Assembly: GCA_030248295.1 (NCBI GenBank)
Contig: JASANH010001684.1
Span: forward strand, 1 to 64,000
Direction of reading: 5' to 3'
DNA: 64,000 nucleotides
DNA from: Mesodorylaimus sp. YZB2_4
Taxonomy: Eukaryota > Nematoda > Enoplea > Dorylaimida > Dorylaimidae
Position 1 is the stretch's first letter. The number at the start of each line of letters is the position of its first letter. Position numbers and translations under genes: made by a program. Below, piece by piece: positions 50,846 to 62,776 of this stretch. Below the pieces are notes generated by a model, which had not been told where the DNA came from, ran no database searches, and saw only the letters and a program-made list of their open reading frames with translations.

Positions 50846-53800
50846 AAAAAAAAAAAACATCGATACGGGTGTCCGCCCGTTTTACAGAGGGGCGTTTTAT
50901 AACAGCTGGGTAATTTACCTTCGGAAACCACTGATAAACCTTTTTCATTTTTATATTACTGGATAGCAGAGTAGATGTGAATGGTTTTTTTTTACTTTTG
51001 ACTCCATAGCTTTCCTTTTGGCATGCGAAACAAACTTTGCTTGCTCGTCGTTCGACAACGAGAATGAAAAGTTCTCATATAACTAAAACCAAATGAAAGG
51101 TATTTTCATTTCTTAATTTTTTAGCAGTGTGCCACTTTTTTGGAGCTACTCTAGTTATTACAAATATCTCCGAAAATATTAAAATTTGTGAGGAACATAC
51201 TGTATGAATGACGCGAATAGTAGTTTATTCGCAGCTGGTCATGTAGAAATTTGCTTTTTTATAAAGCCAGCTCAGTTCCAAAAGAAAACAAGAGAGAAAA
51301 AAGAAAAACTAAATGTGTGAAAAAAAATTCCCTCCAAGTTCCTTTCAAAACCATTCTCTTCCTGTATAAACGTCTATATTTAATTTCTTTTTTTTCCATG
51401 CGTAAATTTTAAATTTTGATCTTTTTAGTAACTTCTACGAGAAAAAACATTTGAAACACAAATATCGCATAGTTTTAAGAATTAGATAGAAACTACACCT
51501 TTTTGAAATTTAGGCAGCTTCAACGATTTTTACGCTTTTCACATACAGAAAACGTCATTTAGTCACCAAACGGCGGCGAATAAACATACACTTCGTAAAC
51601 CACAGCTCCTGTCAATGTCAAAAAGAAAGCCCAAAGATCATGTTCCCTCATCATGACTAGTCGAACATAAAAGTGGTTGAGGTAAGACGCTCAATCAGGG
51701 AAGCTGTCTAAAATTCGAATAAGGGAATTGTTGAAAAAGTGTCGAATGTGTCACAACAAGCAGTCGCTAGTTTCCCTTTCACACAGATTTCTGTGTGCGC
51801 TGGGCCAGTTCGCAGTGCCAGTCGTCAAAAACAAGAGTGTCAATCTGACCTACGCAAAAAATTGAGGAAATTCGTTTGACCAAATAGTTTCTACTAGTGA
51901 AAGGTAAAAGAAGGACCAAATGTGGCGGCCAATCGAATAGCGTCTTCTTTTTTCCACAGAAAAACGGTGTCATGGGTACGCCGTTGTACAAACCTCCAAA
52001 AAAATTGTGGACCCATGGAAAATATGTATTTGAGAGGTGAATCATCATTCACGTGATTGCACTGGGGAACTATTCGAGGAAATATGATTCTGCCAGAGAG
52101 GGAAGGGACCAAATCTAGTTGTTAATGAGAATTACTCTTCCTCATTCTCTTACCGATAGAAAAAACTGATGACTATATAAACATGAGGCCTCATTTCATC
52201 CACTATCCATGAACGATCACGCCATACTAAGCCCGGAACATTAGATGGGGACTCTTTTAACTTAGCAGGTCTCAAATAGGGGAGACTATTCGAGGAAAAC
52301 TTATTCGACTTGATATTTCTAATTAGAAAACGGCCAGGGGTTTTAACTTGGCCGCTCATGGTGCACTGAATCTATGGTGACGGATAGAAGATTGGGGACC
52401 TGAAGTCACCAAATGATACAAGTTCACCTCTCAGTGATTTTAAATCTTCTTATCGATCGATAAATCTCTGACGTGAGCACGGGGAGTGCCATTAGATATT
52501 CTGTCTAAAAATGAGGTTGACGTTCTAACGTGGGTAACTTTTTGTGGCGGGAACTTTCAATGTAGCGGATTTTCTTAGTGGAAATAATGGTTTTTTTTAG
52601 ATGCAATGTTTAGAAGGATGGTAATTTAATTAGATTTTTGTGCTGTCTAAAACCATCGAAGGAAACTATTCAATAAAATGGCTGAACAGTAATCAGGGTA
52701 GACAAGGGGGGGGGGGGGTTCATTGCGAATGCTCAATTTCTTCCCTTTTACATTCTGTCTCAAAAATGTTGACGATTGAGTCGAGCATGAAACGGATTAT
52801 TGCAGGGTCTTCCAAAAACGATTTTTCTAAACTGAGTCAACAAAAAAGTTCAGCAAACTTTCAAATTTAACACTCATTTTCTCTTCGAATGAGAAAAATC
52901 CACGCAAATATGCCACGCGCGTAGGTACTCGAAAAACGAGTCCTATAAACTAGGTTCAAACCATTTTGGGGAGTTCTTAGTGAGAGAATATGACGGAAAT
53001 TTGAGTGATCGAGCTGATTGAGGTAGACGGCAGGCTTCAGTATTTTGTCAACGATCACATAACTGACAAAATTTATGATTGCTTGAATCAGATTAGACCT
53101 CAGCCATATCTCCACCAGGTCCCAAAAAAAAAAGCCCGGGTTTTTGGTCATCTAGTCTGGATATTACCAACTTGGTAAGCTTATTTGTTCGAATGAAGAA
53201 AATATTTTAATGAAAAAGTTATAATTTTCATTTCCATTTTTTTACCTTTCACAAAGAGGTTTTGAAATTGTGGAACGATTTTTCTTGAGCTTGTTGAAAC
53301 ATGTAGCAAAAAGTGCTCCAAAAAAAAACTACCATGCAAGTTCTTTCAAAAATTAAAAATATGAGGCAGGAATGTCTGTGGAAAATATCTTGCTTGACAT
53401 CAAATTTTTGAAAACACTTTTTCGATTCCAGATTTCGGCAAACAAGTACTTTATGATCACTATTATGTTACGGATGAAAAAAACTGTCCTTGGGAAACAT
53501 TTAAGGCAAACTCATGAAAGCGTAGTTTTAGGAAGACATTTTTTGGAACATGATGATTTTTTATTATTAAACCATTTGTTGCCTTCATCTCAAAAAGGCT
53601 TTTTCGTGGCTTTTCAAGTTTCTTCTTTTTAAATCATGTATATTAGGGAATTTATTTGGTAAACGATTTCAAGACTGGGAAACTTCTAGAGTACCTTCAT
53701 TTCTTCCTTCTTTTATCGATCGAGAAAGACCATGAGGGTACACATCATGTTGGCAGTCGCACCTGCTCTCCAAAAACGAGTGCCAAACGAGGTTTGTCGT

Positions 53801-55403
53801 CACTAATAAATGGGTCCTAGGGTGAAACTATTCGAGGTATTCTTTGACTCTGGTCCTAGAAAGAGGATCTGGACAGGAGAACTAGAGAAGTCTTCACGGC
53901 ATACTCAATAAATTCGAGTGTGTACTGTAGGTTTCTTTTCTTTTTTCGATAAAAAGGATTAGGAAGATGTGAACGCGGAAACTGAGGACCTCGAGAAGGC
54001 CAGTTCAAAAAAGTTTTAATTAGTAATTTTTATTTTAACAAGCTCATGAGCTCATAGGTGAGCTCTCTGGAGAATAAAAAAAGAGGGGCTTAAATTCTTC
54101 GAATTTCTTTGAAAAATTATTCTTGGAGAAAAAACAAACTACTCGAGGAAATCTACCAAGCCCAAGTCAACGATGGTACTCTTCCAGTACAGTAGAGATA
54201 CAGTACAGTAAGCTAAGTTGCTTGCCGTCGTACCCTCCATTTCGTCGATGACATATTGAACAGTGAGTAAGCCGCAACTCGAGATTCCGAACAGTGTCTC
54301 TACCCAATTTTTTTAAAAGTTCTGAAGTGCTTAGTTTAGCCTGATATTGGAAAAAATTTGAGCACTGTAGAGGGTGCGGTATTCAGACTACTTTAGCTTT
54401 TATCGTAACAAAAAGGTAAGACAATTGCAGATGATATAATAACAAAAAAGACTATAGAACTTAACGGGTCCTAGGGGGGGGGGGGGGGGACCTGTTTAAA
54501 GGAAACTTTAAACCACCCTTCTGGTAATTACTACTGCGCTAGCCCATGGGAAACGTGACTGGTGATGATTCCTTTTTAACATTTCGTAACGCTGAAATTG
54601 GGCTTTTTCTTTTTTTCCAAGAAGATGTATGTGCAGTAAGTGTAATAATATATGAAAAAACATATTAATTCAAGAAGTTTGAAGACAGAGATTACTTTGT
54701 CAAGGCAACCGAAAAAATGTTTTAAGCAAGTTTTGGAACCCCGCTAAGAAAATGTTTTCTGAAAAATTGAGAGGGAAAACAGTTCTTTTAGTGGTCATTG
54801 AGATAAATCACATGATCGATTGTAAAAACACTGTATTCGCCCACGAAAAAGAATAAAAAACGAGTCCTTGATGGGATGTTTACAATATGACAGCAAGTGT
54901 CGAAAGAAGAAAGAAATGCACGTAGTGTGCACGGAAAATTTAAAAATTGAGCAGTATAGAGGATCGTAGACATGCAGCGCGCAGAAGTCGCCAAGGGGTA
55001 CTACAGTAAGCGTCAACAGAAGAAACTGTTATGAACAATGCCAAGCTTAAAAACAAAACTAATGCACAAAAATAATGGCGAATAATGAGCCTGATATTAT
55101 GCGTGAATGAAATTCTTGGTGAACACATCTGTACAGTGTACTGTGTCGACAGTATTCCGTGCTGCTTGGCTTGCACATAGCATGCACGTACTCACCTAAA
55201 TCCAGTAGTTGCGATGAAGTTGGGAACGGTTCCACGAAACCGCCTGTAGCGCCCACATTTGGCTGGTAATAAGGTACTTGAAAAAATTGTCTTAATCCGC
55301 TGAAATGATCGCTAGGTTGCGGCACGTGAGCAGGAATATTTGGAAACTGTGGATGGGCGAAGTTATGAAAATAATCTAATTGAAAATTTCTTTGATCACC
55401 CAT
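46834..55403 (-). CDS. ETS-family transcription factor, ETS1/Pointed-like DNA-binding domain
   Basis: Four exons on the minus strand: 55,403-55,196, 48,600-48,097, 48,012-47,855 and 47,019-46,834. Phases fit throughout and give 351 residues. Donors are GTGAGT, GTAAGT and GTAAGC; acceptors include cacttcag, ctttctttag and gttttcag. The first 235 or so residues are Pro/Ser/Gln-rich with no Pointed domain. The ETS domain starts at PIHLWKFLLELL (about 240), then WTGREWEFRF, EVARLWGVRKKKP, the recognition helix MNFEKLTRGIRYYY with both DNA-contacting arginines, KNIIHK and RFSYRFVCDI. The short C-terminal helix and end (VHAEMGISPDDGDD) fit the ETS1/2/Pointed subfamily, which binds GGA(A/T) cores downstream of Ras/MAPK signalling. 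Exon 1 to exon 2 spans a 6.6-kb intron and is the least certain link. Confidence 0.85.
48785..48872 (-). repeat. tRNA-like, probable SINE head
   Basis: The minus strand reads GGGCTCGTGGCCTGATGGG near the start (A-box-like) and GTGTTCGACTCC about 50 bp later (B box). The T stem does not pair well, so a working tRNA is unlikely. Confidence 0.35.
50776..50860. repeat. Poly-A tract
   Basis: Two runs of A on the plus strand, of about 18 and 33, separated by a short mixed segment and followed by a further A-rich stretch. Confidence 0.9.
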
Positions 55404-56532
55404 TATCGTCTCCTGCCCCTCACAGTTGCCTGCTCATTTATCGATAGGTAACTGCCAGAAGGTGCCGTGAAGGCTGATATGTTGTGCATGGCTTGAGGAC
55501 TGGAGCGAGTGTACGGTAGTTGTAGCGACAGCTCAAAATAGCACTCGCGTCTCTCCTTGAGGCGACGAGGGAAGTGACTTCGTTAGCGGAAAATGTATCT
55601 CCTCGCACCAATCCAACATAGGTAAGTTGGCGTGCTTTTCTACTCAGCTTGTCACATAGTAGAATGACGATCATCAGTTCTCCAGTCAACACCAGTCTCT
55701 GGCTAGTATGCAGTGCTTGCTCCAAATACAGTACATGCCCAATATTCGTATGTCCGTACTAGTTTTTCACACTAAGTGTGGAAAACTTGATAAAACCTGT
55801 GGTCGTGCCTACATATGCGAGATGAATTATTGTGACCGACTGCATGTCAGTTTGATATTGCATAGCCATCCGAGATTCCGTCGAATTGGATACATTTGAA
55901 AACTCATTTGGTGAACCACCCGCTCTTCACCTGCAGTCAGCCGTAGTTTTTGAGAATATGCCCGCCCTTCAGGGCACATCACGGAATGTAATCGATTAAG
56001 TCGTTCCCCTGGTGTTTACGTGTCAGAGGCGCCCTGAAGTTGTCCCGTGGGAGCAGTAAGCGACACTTATGAACCCAAAACTGACGCGCTGGCCAACTTG
56101 TAATTATATGTATCTTCCAGCAGTCCCCCAAATTTCACTCGGCATGAACTAATTAGCCGCCGTCAGACGGGAGTGTGTGCACGGCGGTGCCTCAGGGACT
56201 TGGTGGATGTTAGACGAACGTCACGAGGGGAAAGGATGGGATCAACCAGCAGTCGCCTCGCGCTAAGAATAATCAAACGTTCGAAGATAACGAGCTCGTT
56301 CACCTGACAAACTTCGCAGCCGAAGCAACGTCTGTGTCAAGCACAACTATGCCAAAACGGTAACAAGTGAACTGGAACGACAGTTAGAAGCAAGAGCAGC
56401 TAAAGAATTTGAGTACTCGTGGAACACTGGCCAGGACTTAGTCAATTTTAACTCTTGTTTCAAACCATTCGAAACACAAAATTGCGAAACGCGGCATGAC
56501 GCCTTGTACAAGGTGTCTTAAAAGCCACGATA
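55404..56532. other. Upstream region of the ETS gene, no other gene supported
   Basis: The minus frame at 55,438-55,725 and the plus frame at 55,708-55,899 have no recognisable domains. The region probably contains the ETS promoter, but no clear TATA box was seen. Confidence 0.4.
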
Positions 56533-57250
56533 AATGCCGTCAGTCGTTTTTAAAACTGTTTTGGTCTACGTTTTGTTATTCCTCGGAATTTTCTCAGAAG
56601 TCCAATCGCTTGACCTGTAGCAGTCCTGAAAATGATGGCGAGGCTTTAGTCGATTCGACTACTGGCACGACAGCTTTCCTCTGCCAATGCCACCAGAAAC
56701 GCGAGCATTTGGCATTCGTTTACTGCAATGATCGCAGGCAAGAAGTGAGGGTTCCACCCGATTGGTGCTCGAAGACCAGCTTCCTGATTCCTGCGGGTGC
56801 TAGGAAAGTGTCCAGATCAAGTATATTTCTATGCCGTGCTGTTTCAATTGTCAGCATCGTCCTACTCGTCAACAAGTCTCGTTTCGTCAGCAATAATTTA
56901 TTACGTAAGAGTCGGACTGCGATTACGTACTCTTGCATGAAGTTAACTACACTGCTGCTACTCCGTACTTGGCACTTGCGGAAACACATACGCCTAGTTA
57001 CTTTCGCTAGCGAGCAGTCATTCCAACATGAACTTTTCCTGGATGAGCCTAGGGAGCGGCCTAGAGTCGGGTAGCCGAGCAAACGTTGATGGCTGGATTG
57101 AAGTGGTACAGATTCTATGACTTCTATGACTAAAGTTATTTGTTTTGCTCGTTTAGCTCCGAGGAGCCTTATGCTGTTGCAGCTGTCATTTTCGCACAGT
57201 CTATAGTAGACCGGCCTGATTTCGGCTCGCCGTATGTCGTTTGGTGAAAT
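56533..57250 (+). CDS. Secreted or membrane cysteine-rich protein, partly resolved
   Basis: ATG at 56,533 opens a signal peptide (MPSVVFKTVLVYVLLFLGIF). About 80 nt in, the coding character moves to another frame: LTCSSPENDGEALVD, FLCQCHQKREHLAFVYC, VRVPPDWCSK. After 56,800 it changes again (CPDQVYFYAVLFQLSASS...AIIYY) up to a GTAAGA donor at 56,905. Exon 56,998-57,105 (acceptor cgcctag, donor GTACAG) and an exon from 57,157 follow. The internal changes need very small introns or single-base errors. The FLC-x-C...C and IIYY pattern weakly recalls the cysteine-rich pair at 0.7-2.5 kb. No firm family. Confidence 0.35.
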
Positions 57251-57447
57251 AGCGTCTCTAATCAGTGGCTCTTTTATCAGGCGCAGGCGATGCTCAATGG
57301 TCTCTCCGAGCACGAATGGGGTTGACATGTCCAAAATGGAACCCGTTGTGTGGTTCGGGATCGTTCAATTCGTCATTCTCGATTGGGAATAAAGAAGCGT
57401 AAAGTTTAGCTCACGATCAGTCTAAGAATGTTGACAGTGACTCTTAC

Positions 57448-57784
57448 ACCCAGCGATGGAGGGCTTGGTCCAAAATCTCGAAGGTCAATTTTGGGGTAAA
57501 GGACAAAGGACGAAAAGGCAAGCAATATACTGTACAAAACCCGTGCAGCGGTCCTGCTGATTCGATCTTCGCTGTCCGTGTATGCTTCCATGCACAGCAG
57601 AACGATAATAACTTGCTGGAAAAGGATCTGATTGCATAAGTCGCCAGCCGTCGAGCCAACATATGGCGATGATCTCGTTCAGAGGACTCCTGCACACATT
57701 TCCATGCTCCTGAAATTGGCGGCCACCGAGGCGCATTCCTTTTTTCCCGTCTTCTCGTAGATCAACATGCTTTGGCAAATCCGG
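57448..57784 (-). CDS. Two exons of an unidentified, partly hydrophobic protein
   Basis: Exon 57,784-57,688 (acceptor ggaatttag, LIYEKTGKKECASVAANFRS) joins in phase 0 to 57,615-57,448 (acceptor ccttttccag, donor GTAAGA). The second encodes QVIIVLLCMEAYTDSEDRIS and VLYSILLAFSSFVLYPKIDL, one or two possible membrane helices. The plus strand has no long frame here, which supports the minus reading. I do not recognise the family, and flanking exons were not found. Confidence 0.4.
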
Positions 57785-58257
57785 CTAAATTCCATATTCG
57801 GTTCCAGGAAAGTGTAAGTAGCCCACCCAGGCGGCGGGAGATATGAGAGACCGAGAGACCATCGTCTCGCGTCCAGTCAAGAAGGCATCGACCAACCTCA
57901 GAACGGCGAGTCAGAAATAACGACAAGTCGGTGACTTCGACAACGACTATCTGAAACGACTGACGATCTGATTGTAACGATCGAAGCTACGACGATCTGA
58001 GCTAAATATGACAAATAAAGCTTTTGTTTTGTAGAGGACTTCCACTACTTCCAACTTACCTAGCTTCCGCCGAGTTCCTAAGCTAATTGAAGTGTCTAAT
58101 TAGGGCAGTCGGCTTTCGATGCACAGTATCCGCATCCGACTGTATGTTCTCGACTAAGAGTCTAAAGCCTCTGGCGAGAGTTCTTGATTGCAAGCATGAC
58201 ATCTCGTGTTGAGGTGCGTAAATTATTTTAGGAAGCACCTACAGAGATATATAATAG

Positions 58258-58785
58258 CGAAATGCACTCGAATCTACATCAGCGCAAAACAACCTCTACG
58301 CTTCGACCATACCCCACTCTTCATCAGGACTTACTGGAGGAGCCACAACAACAAAAAGACTTACTCTTAGACACTGGCTGGAAATACTGGAGATATCGGC
58401 GGGGCTGACGAGGCTATCGACGCCTGTAGTGCGGCCAGTGTTGGGGAGGGAGGTGTTTCCGTATGCGGTTGCGCAGCACCCGCGACCCCTCTCCAATTCT
58501 TGCAATGACAGACAGGTCCTTCACGAAACGCTGCAGGGTCTTTCGTGTAGAGTCATCTCGAGCCAAATATTTTTGACAGCATTGCGGCTGTGGGAAATTA
58601 TTCTTGTCGTTGATGGTGCTAAAAATATTTTAAAAGAACTCTATGCTGGAATTCCGCTTTTGCATGCTTTGCTCCCAAGAAAGCTTTTGCTCTCTCTTGC
58701 TGTTAATCTGATGGCGAGTGCGAAATACGTAGATATTTTAAATCCAACCATACAAGAGTATATCACATCAGAATCATTACTTTAA
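58258..58785 (+). CDS. Terminal exon of an unidentified protein
   Basis: Open from an acceptor-like tataatag at 58,257 to a TAA at 58,785, about 175 codons without an early ATG, so upstream exons are expected. Residues: LTLRHWLEILEISAGLTRLS, FLTALRLWEIILVVDGAKNI, LPRKLLLSLAVNLMASAKYV. It is amphipathic and helical with no known domain. It runs opposite to, and ends about 180 bp from, the 3' end of TRIM23. Confidence 0.4.
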   Translation, partial: RNALESTSAQNNLYASTIPHSSSGLTGGATTTKRLTLRHWLEILEISAGLTRLSTPVVRPVLGREVFPYAVAQHPRPLSNSCNDRQVLHETLQGLSCRVISSQIFLTALRLWEIILVVDGAKNILKELYAGIPLLHALLPRKLLLSLAVNLMASAKYVDILNPTIQEYITSESLL

Positions 58786-58967
58786 CAACTCTGTCAGCTA
58801 GCTCATCTCAATCGACACCTGTCACAGACAGAATTAATGGCAGGCAGTGAACATGTGCTCAAATGCAATCGTCAAAGCTAACCGCAATGCATCATGAAAC
58901 GACGCCATCGCATGCGCAGTTTTGCGTTTCCCATATCCGGCTCACTACTACGGCCGAGCCTGTGTTA

Positions 58968-61900
58968 TCACGACACATAATCTAAAGGTGATGTTGTACT
59001 GGAGACCAACTGACGTGTCAGCCATTCAATGCCCTCCCACAGACCGTGACCATTCAATGCATCGCAAGGTTGCAGATACCAGCTGCGACCATAACATAGC
59101 TTGCTCAGGGTCAATGCCGAAACTAGTTCGTCCACACCCAGGCACGATTCGAGGTCCTGTAAAAGAGGAAGAAAACACATAACCGCGCGCGTTTAGCGTG
59201 AAACCAATTTGGACATCAAACCTGTTTGTTAGCGTAGATAAGCAAAGAGGCATCCCTCAATTCATTCTCACTCAACAGTTTGACCAACTCGCTTTGCACT
59301 TCCGCCAATCGATCGCGATCACAGCTATCGATCACGAAAATTAGTGCTGAAATGATAGTGAGAACTTGCATAGAAGGCATAGAAGGATGGGGAACCACCT
59401 GCCCCCCTTTTCAGACCCTCTGGTCAGGGGCTAGGTTTCGGATGCTGATACATGATTAGGGATATAAAACGAGAAAACAGACCTAAACCATGATTTGTAG
59501 ATATCGATGGGATGTCACTATAAATTTTTCCCCTTACCTTGGGTATTCAAATAATAGTGCTTCCAGAGGGGCCTCAGTTTCGGCAAACCCCCCACGTCCC
59601 AAATAGTCAGTTTCAAGTTCTTGTATTCCAGTGTCTCTACATTGAAACCGATGGTTGGTACAGTCGACACCAATTCGTTTTGCTTCAGTTTAAACAAAAT
59701 TGTGGTCTTGCCAGATCCGTCCAGACCCAATGTGACCACTCGCATCTCAATTTTGGGACCGACGTGGACTCGATTATCCTGCGAATAGAGTACTGATAGT
59801 GTCTTTCAGAGAAGTTTAAAGGACGCGGACAACGTAGTTAGTAACCAGGACGTGGAGTCCATACTTATGCATTCAAAGCCGCCCTTTCCATGAGGGAGGG
59901 TTTCTAATACACACAATAAATACAGACTGATTGTGAGCCCTACCCAGTCCACGTCCCTGCAACTGTGCGGGCAGGAATTACAGGATTCAGGGTAATAAAC
60001 ACCATGGTCATGATCAAACCTGATCCTAAAACCTCTGCGTCAGGATCAAGACAAGTTAAGATTCCTAAAATCCATGTCTTAACAGATGGTAAATAGTTGT
60101 CTTGCACTCCTTCACTCTATTGAGCATGTCTGGGAGTCGGGGGAGAGGGGAGGATTGTCAATTATATGTTCCTTAGCCCTCGAGTGCACTGTACAGTGCT
60201 TGGATATGGATAAAGTATGACATGACATGACCGCCGTTTGTTGATCGGCTAAAAAGTTGCACAGGATCCCTTGTCCTTCCCAATGTTCGTGAGCCGGCAG
60301 TGTGCACATCGACCGGCGCAAGTGGCACAAGCCAGTTCAGTTGATGTTTCACTGGTCTTTAACTATGCACTAAGGTCTACACATAAACTCAGCTAAACGG
60401 AGTGCACTTTAGTCAGAGCCCTTCAGTTAGAGATTCCCCATTGTTTAGCTTGATCTGCAGTTTCATAGTCACTCCCCATGAAACTTAAGAGGACGAGCTA
60501 GCATCACATCAGTCGCTGTCTTCTAATAGTCAAAGACTGGTGAAACATCAACCTGACTGGTTGAGTCCCCTTTGAGCCTATCGATGGACTGCCACCGCGG
60601 GTGCCACCACGCCTTCATTTCAGCTTCCCAGCTCAGGTGCCATCTAGATCATTGTCAGACATCCTGACTGATCAAGGTCCCGATAGGCCAATCAGTACAT
60701 AAGCAAAACATCGTTTATACCTTTGTGAAGCTGATGGAAACGCGTGCATCCAAATTCAACTGCTGAGGCAATAACGCCAACTGTTCTTTCTGTTTATTGA
60801 CCACATCGATCATGGATTCGGAATCTTTCTGCAAGCCCATTAATTTGGCATTATCGACTGACAAATTCTTCTCCATCTGTAAACCGACGCAGGCGATCTG
60901 ATAAGCAGTTCCTGTCAGCTCTTCTTGATGCAAGCGCAATCCAGTAAGACGCTCCCGAACGTGCGTATCGACCACCGTCAATGCCGCCGTTTCTTGAACG
61001 GCCAGTAGTTGACGCAGATCGGTGAAATGTTTGCGGACCTGAAAATATTGGTCCAGGTTTAAGAAAGCAAGGAAGCTAGGAGCAGTTGCTAACACTGCCA
61101 AGGCTGCTCAATAATGTATGCCTAGCACATAAACGAAGCTAAAACCAATGCCTCAAAAACATGTATAGGTATTGGGAATGGAACAGCACTCCACCTGGGC
61201 TTGGTCGGAGAAAAAGTAGTAAACGGTCACTCTTGTGTTATCTAACAAAGCTGATCCATTTGGAGCAAAAATTTATCATTGGAGGTGCCACTATCCACTG
61301 CTCCTGATAGCGCAGAGAAAGCCAATCATTTTTATCTTGGGAAAAACGCCCGTCTCTGACTTAAATCTAGATTCACAAAATGGCGGGAAAACTACATGAG
61401 CAAGCTATGCCCTCAGCATCTAAACATCTTCAACGATGCTGAAAAATCATAAATTCAGAAACCTCAGTGCAACTGCTCTGCAGGCTCCCTAAACTTTTGC
61501 ACATGCACATCCCTTGCTCACCTGTTGTTTAGCAGCATCACCAGTCCCATTGGCGCGTTCTATTTCGCACACAGCGCGTGCGATGCGTTCAGCCCACTCG
61601 TGGCACTCATCAGGTAGTTGTCGACAATCGGTCAACGCATTCGTCATAATTTGTCTCAGACGACACGCTTCTGGTTCCAGAAGGGCGTGTTTATGGCCAC
61701 TATGGCGTCCATAGTCACGGCACAATAAACACATCAGGCGGCCTCCTGCAAAACTGGGATCTGATACGCGACAAGACAGTTTTGCACAATTGTGCTGTAG
61801 TTTTATTTCATTGATTGTTACCTGGCTCAGCTATACAGCAATCGGGATCCAAACACACAAATTCCAGCGCGTAAGCCGAATGATTTGGGCATTTCGGATG

Positions 61901-62776
61901 CGGCTTCGGTTTCTCAGATAACGGCACGCGTCTGTGTCGTGATAGAGTTCGAGTTCTATGGGTGGTCTCAGCGCATTTGTCACAAAGATGACTTTCGCAC
62001 ACAATACAATAGACGACCGCGGCGTGAGACTCGTCCTCGTCGCATCGGACTACTGGCTGAATAGAAAAATGAGATGGATTTGTTGGTTTTGTGCTCACCT
62101 TCGACACACTGGCCTCGCAAATTGAGAATCCAATCAGACAGGTACTGTGCGCAGAGAGCAGCAACTGGTGCCCACTGACACTTTTGGCGGATGCTTTACA
62201 CGCTAACCGTACAGTGCACCAGGCCACACCACAAGGTTCCGCTTATTCCACACAAATCCAAGATTCATAATGCCATCAACGTGACTCACCTGACTAGGCA
62301 ACTCGGCTTCATTAGGCCCGATATCATCAAGTCTATATTCACTGCTATCGATCCCTGCACCAGCAGACCAACCAGTCGACTGCTGTGGTTGCACACGCTC
62401 GATGAACTCGGTCAAAGCAAAGTTCTTACGCAGCCCCCAAACACCATGTTCAGTCAGCTGGGTCGCCTGAAACGCAAGCTTGTTCCTAATCTTCTGACAC
62501 TACGACTAGACCACATCTGGCTTACCTGGCGATCAAACGGGCAGGATATGACGCCGATGCCCGACTGGTTGTTCAGTTGGCATAAACAACGATGGCAAAG
62601 AGTATGACCACAGTTCAATAGCCGTGGCACGTGTAGACCTTGCAGTGCAAAGTTCTCGTGACACACTCGGCATTCCAGCACCTAAATTGAAGATGAAAAG
62701 TTTGAACGAGAGACATAACACAACATCATTTTTCAGAAGGACCCACCAGTTCTCCTTGGTAACCACCTAGCAGCAT
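58968..62776 (-). CDS. TRIM23 orthologue: RING, B-boxes, coiled coil and ARF GTPase
   Basis: Nine exons on the minus strand: 62,776-62,747, 62,681-62,526, 62,466-62,290, 62,056-61,822, 61,745-61,522, 61,038-60,721, 59,778-59,538, 59,346-59,222 and 59,156-58,968. All phases fit and give 564 residues, close to the 574 of human TRIM23. [24 protein letters not shown]-boxes: CDEDESH...[12 protein letters not shown] and [15 protein letters not shown]. The coiled coil is in exon 6. ARF domain: P-loop GLDGSGKTT, switch [27 protein letters not shown], and an ending [13 protein letters not shown]23 is a GTP-regulated E3 ubiquitin ligase on endomembranes, linked to autophagy and trafficking. The residue after WDVGG is Leu rather than the Gln of ARF1. 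The start is provisional because the frame extends a little upstream of ATG 62,776. Confidence 0.95.

Larger units (their letters stand above)
48601..55195 (-). other. First intron of the ETS gene, AT-rich with scattered repeats
   Basis: A 6.6-kb stretch without convincing exons. It holds poly-A at 50,776-50,860 and poly-G at 52,707-52,717 and 54,474-54,489. A recurring motif close to ggaaactattcgagg appears near 49,627, 52,070, 52,283, 52,662, 53,824 and 54,138. The tRNA-like stretch at 48,785-48,872 also lies here. Confidence 0.5.

Noticed and set aside
50745-50948. Phe-rich minus-strand frames
   Set aside because: Translation of the poly-A/poly-T tract.
59518-59745. A separate small ARF GTPase gene
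   Set aside because: Phased exons upstream encode RING, B-boxes and coiled coil in TRIM23 order, and the total length fits TRIM23.
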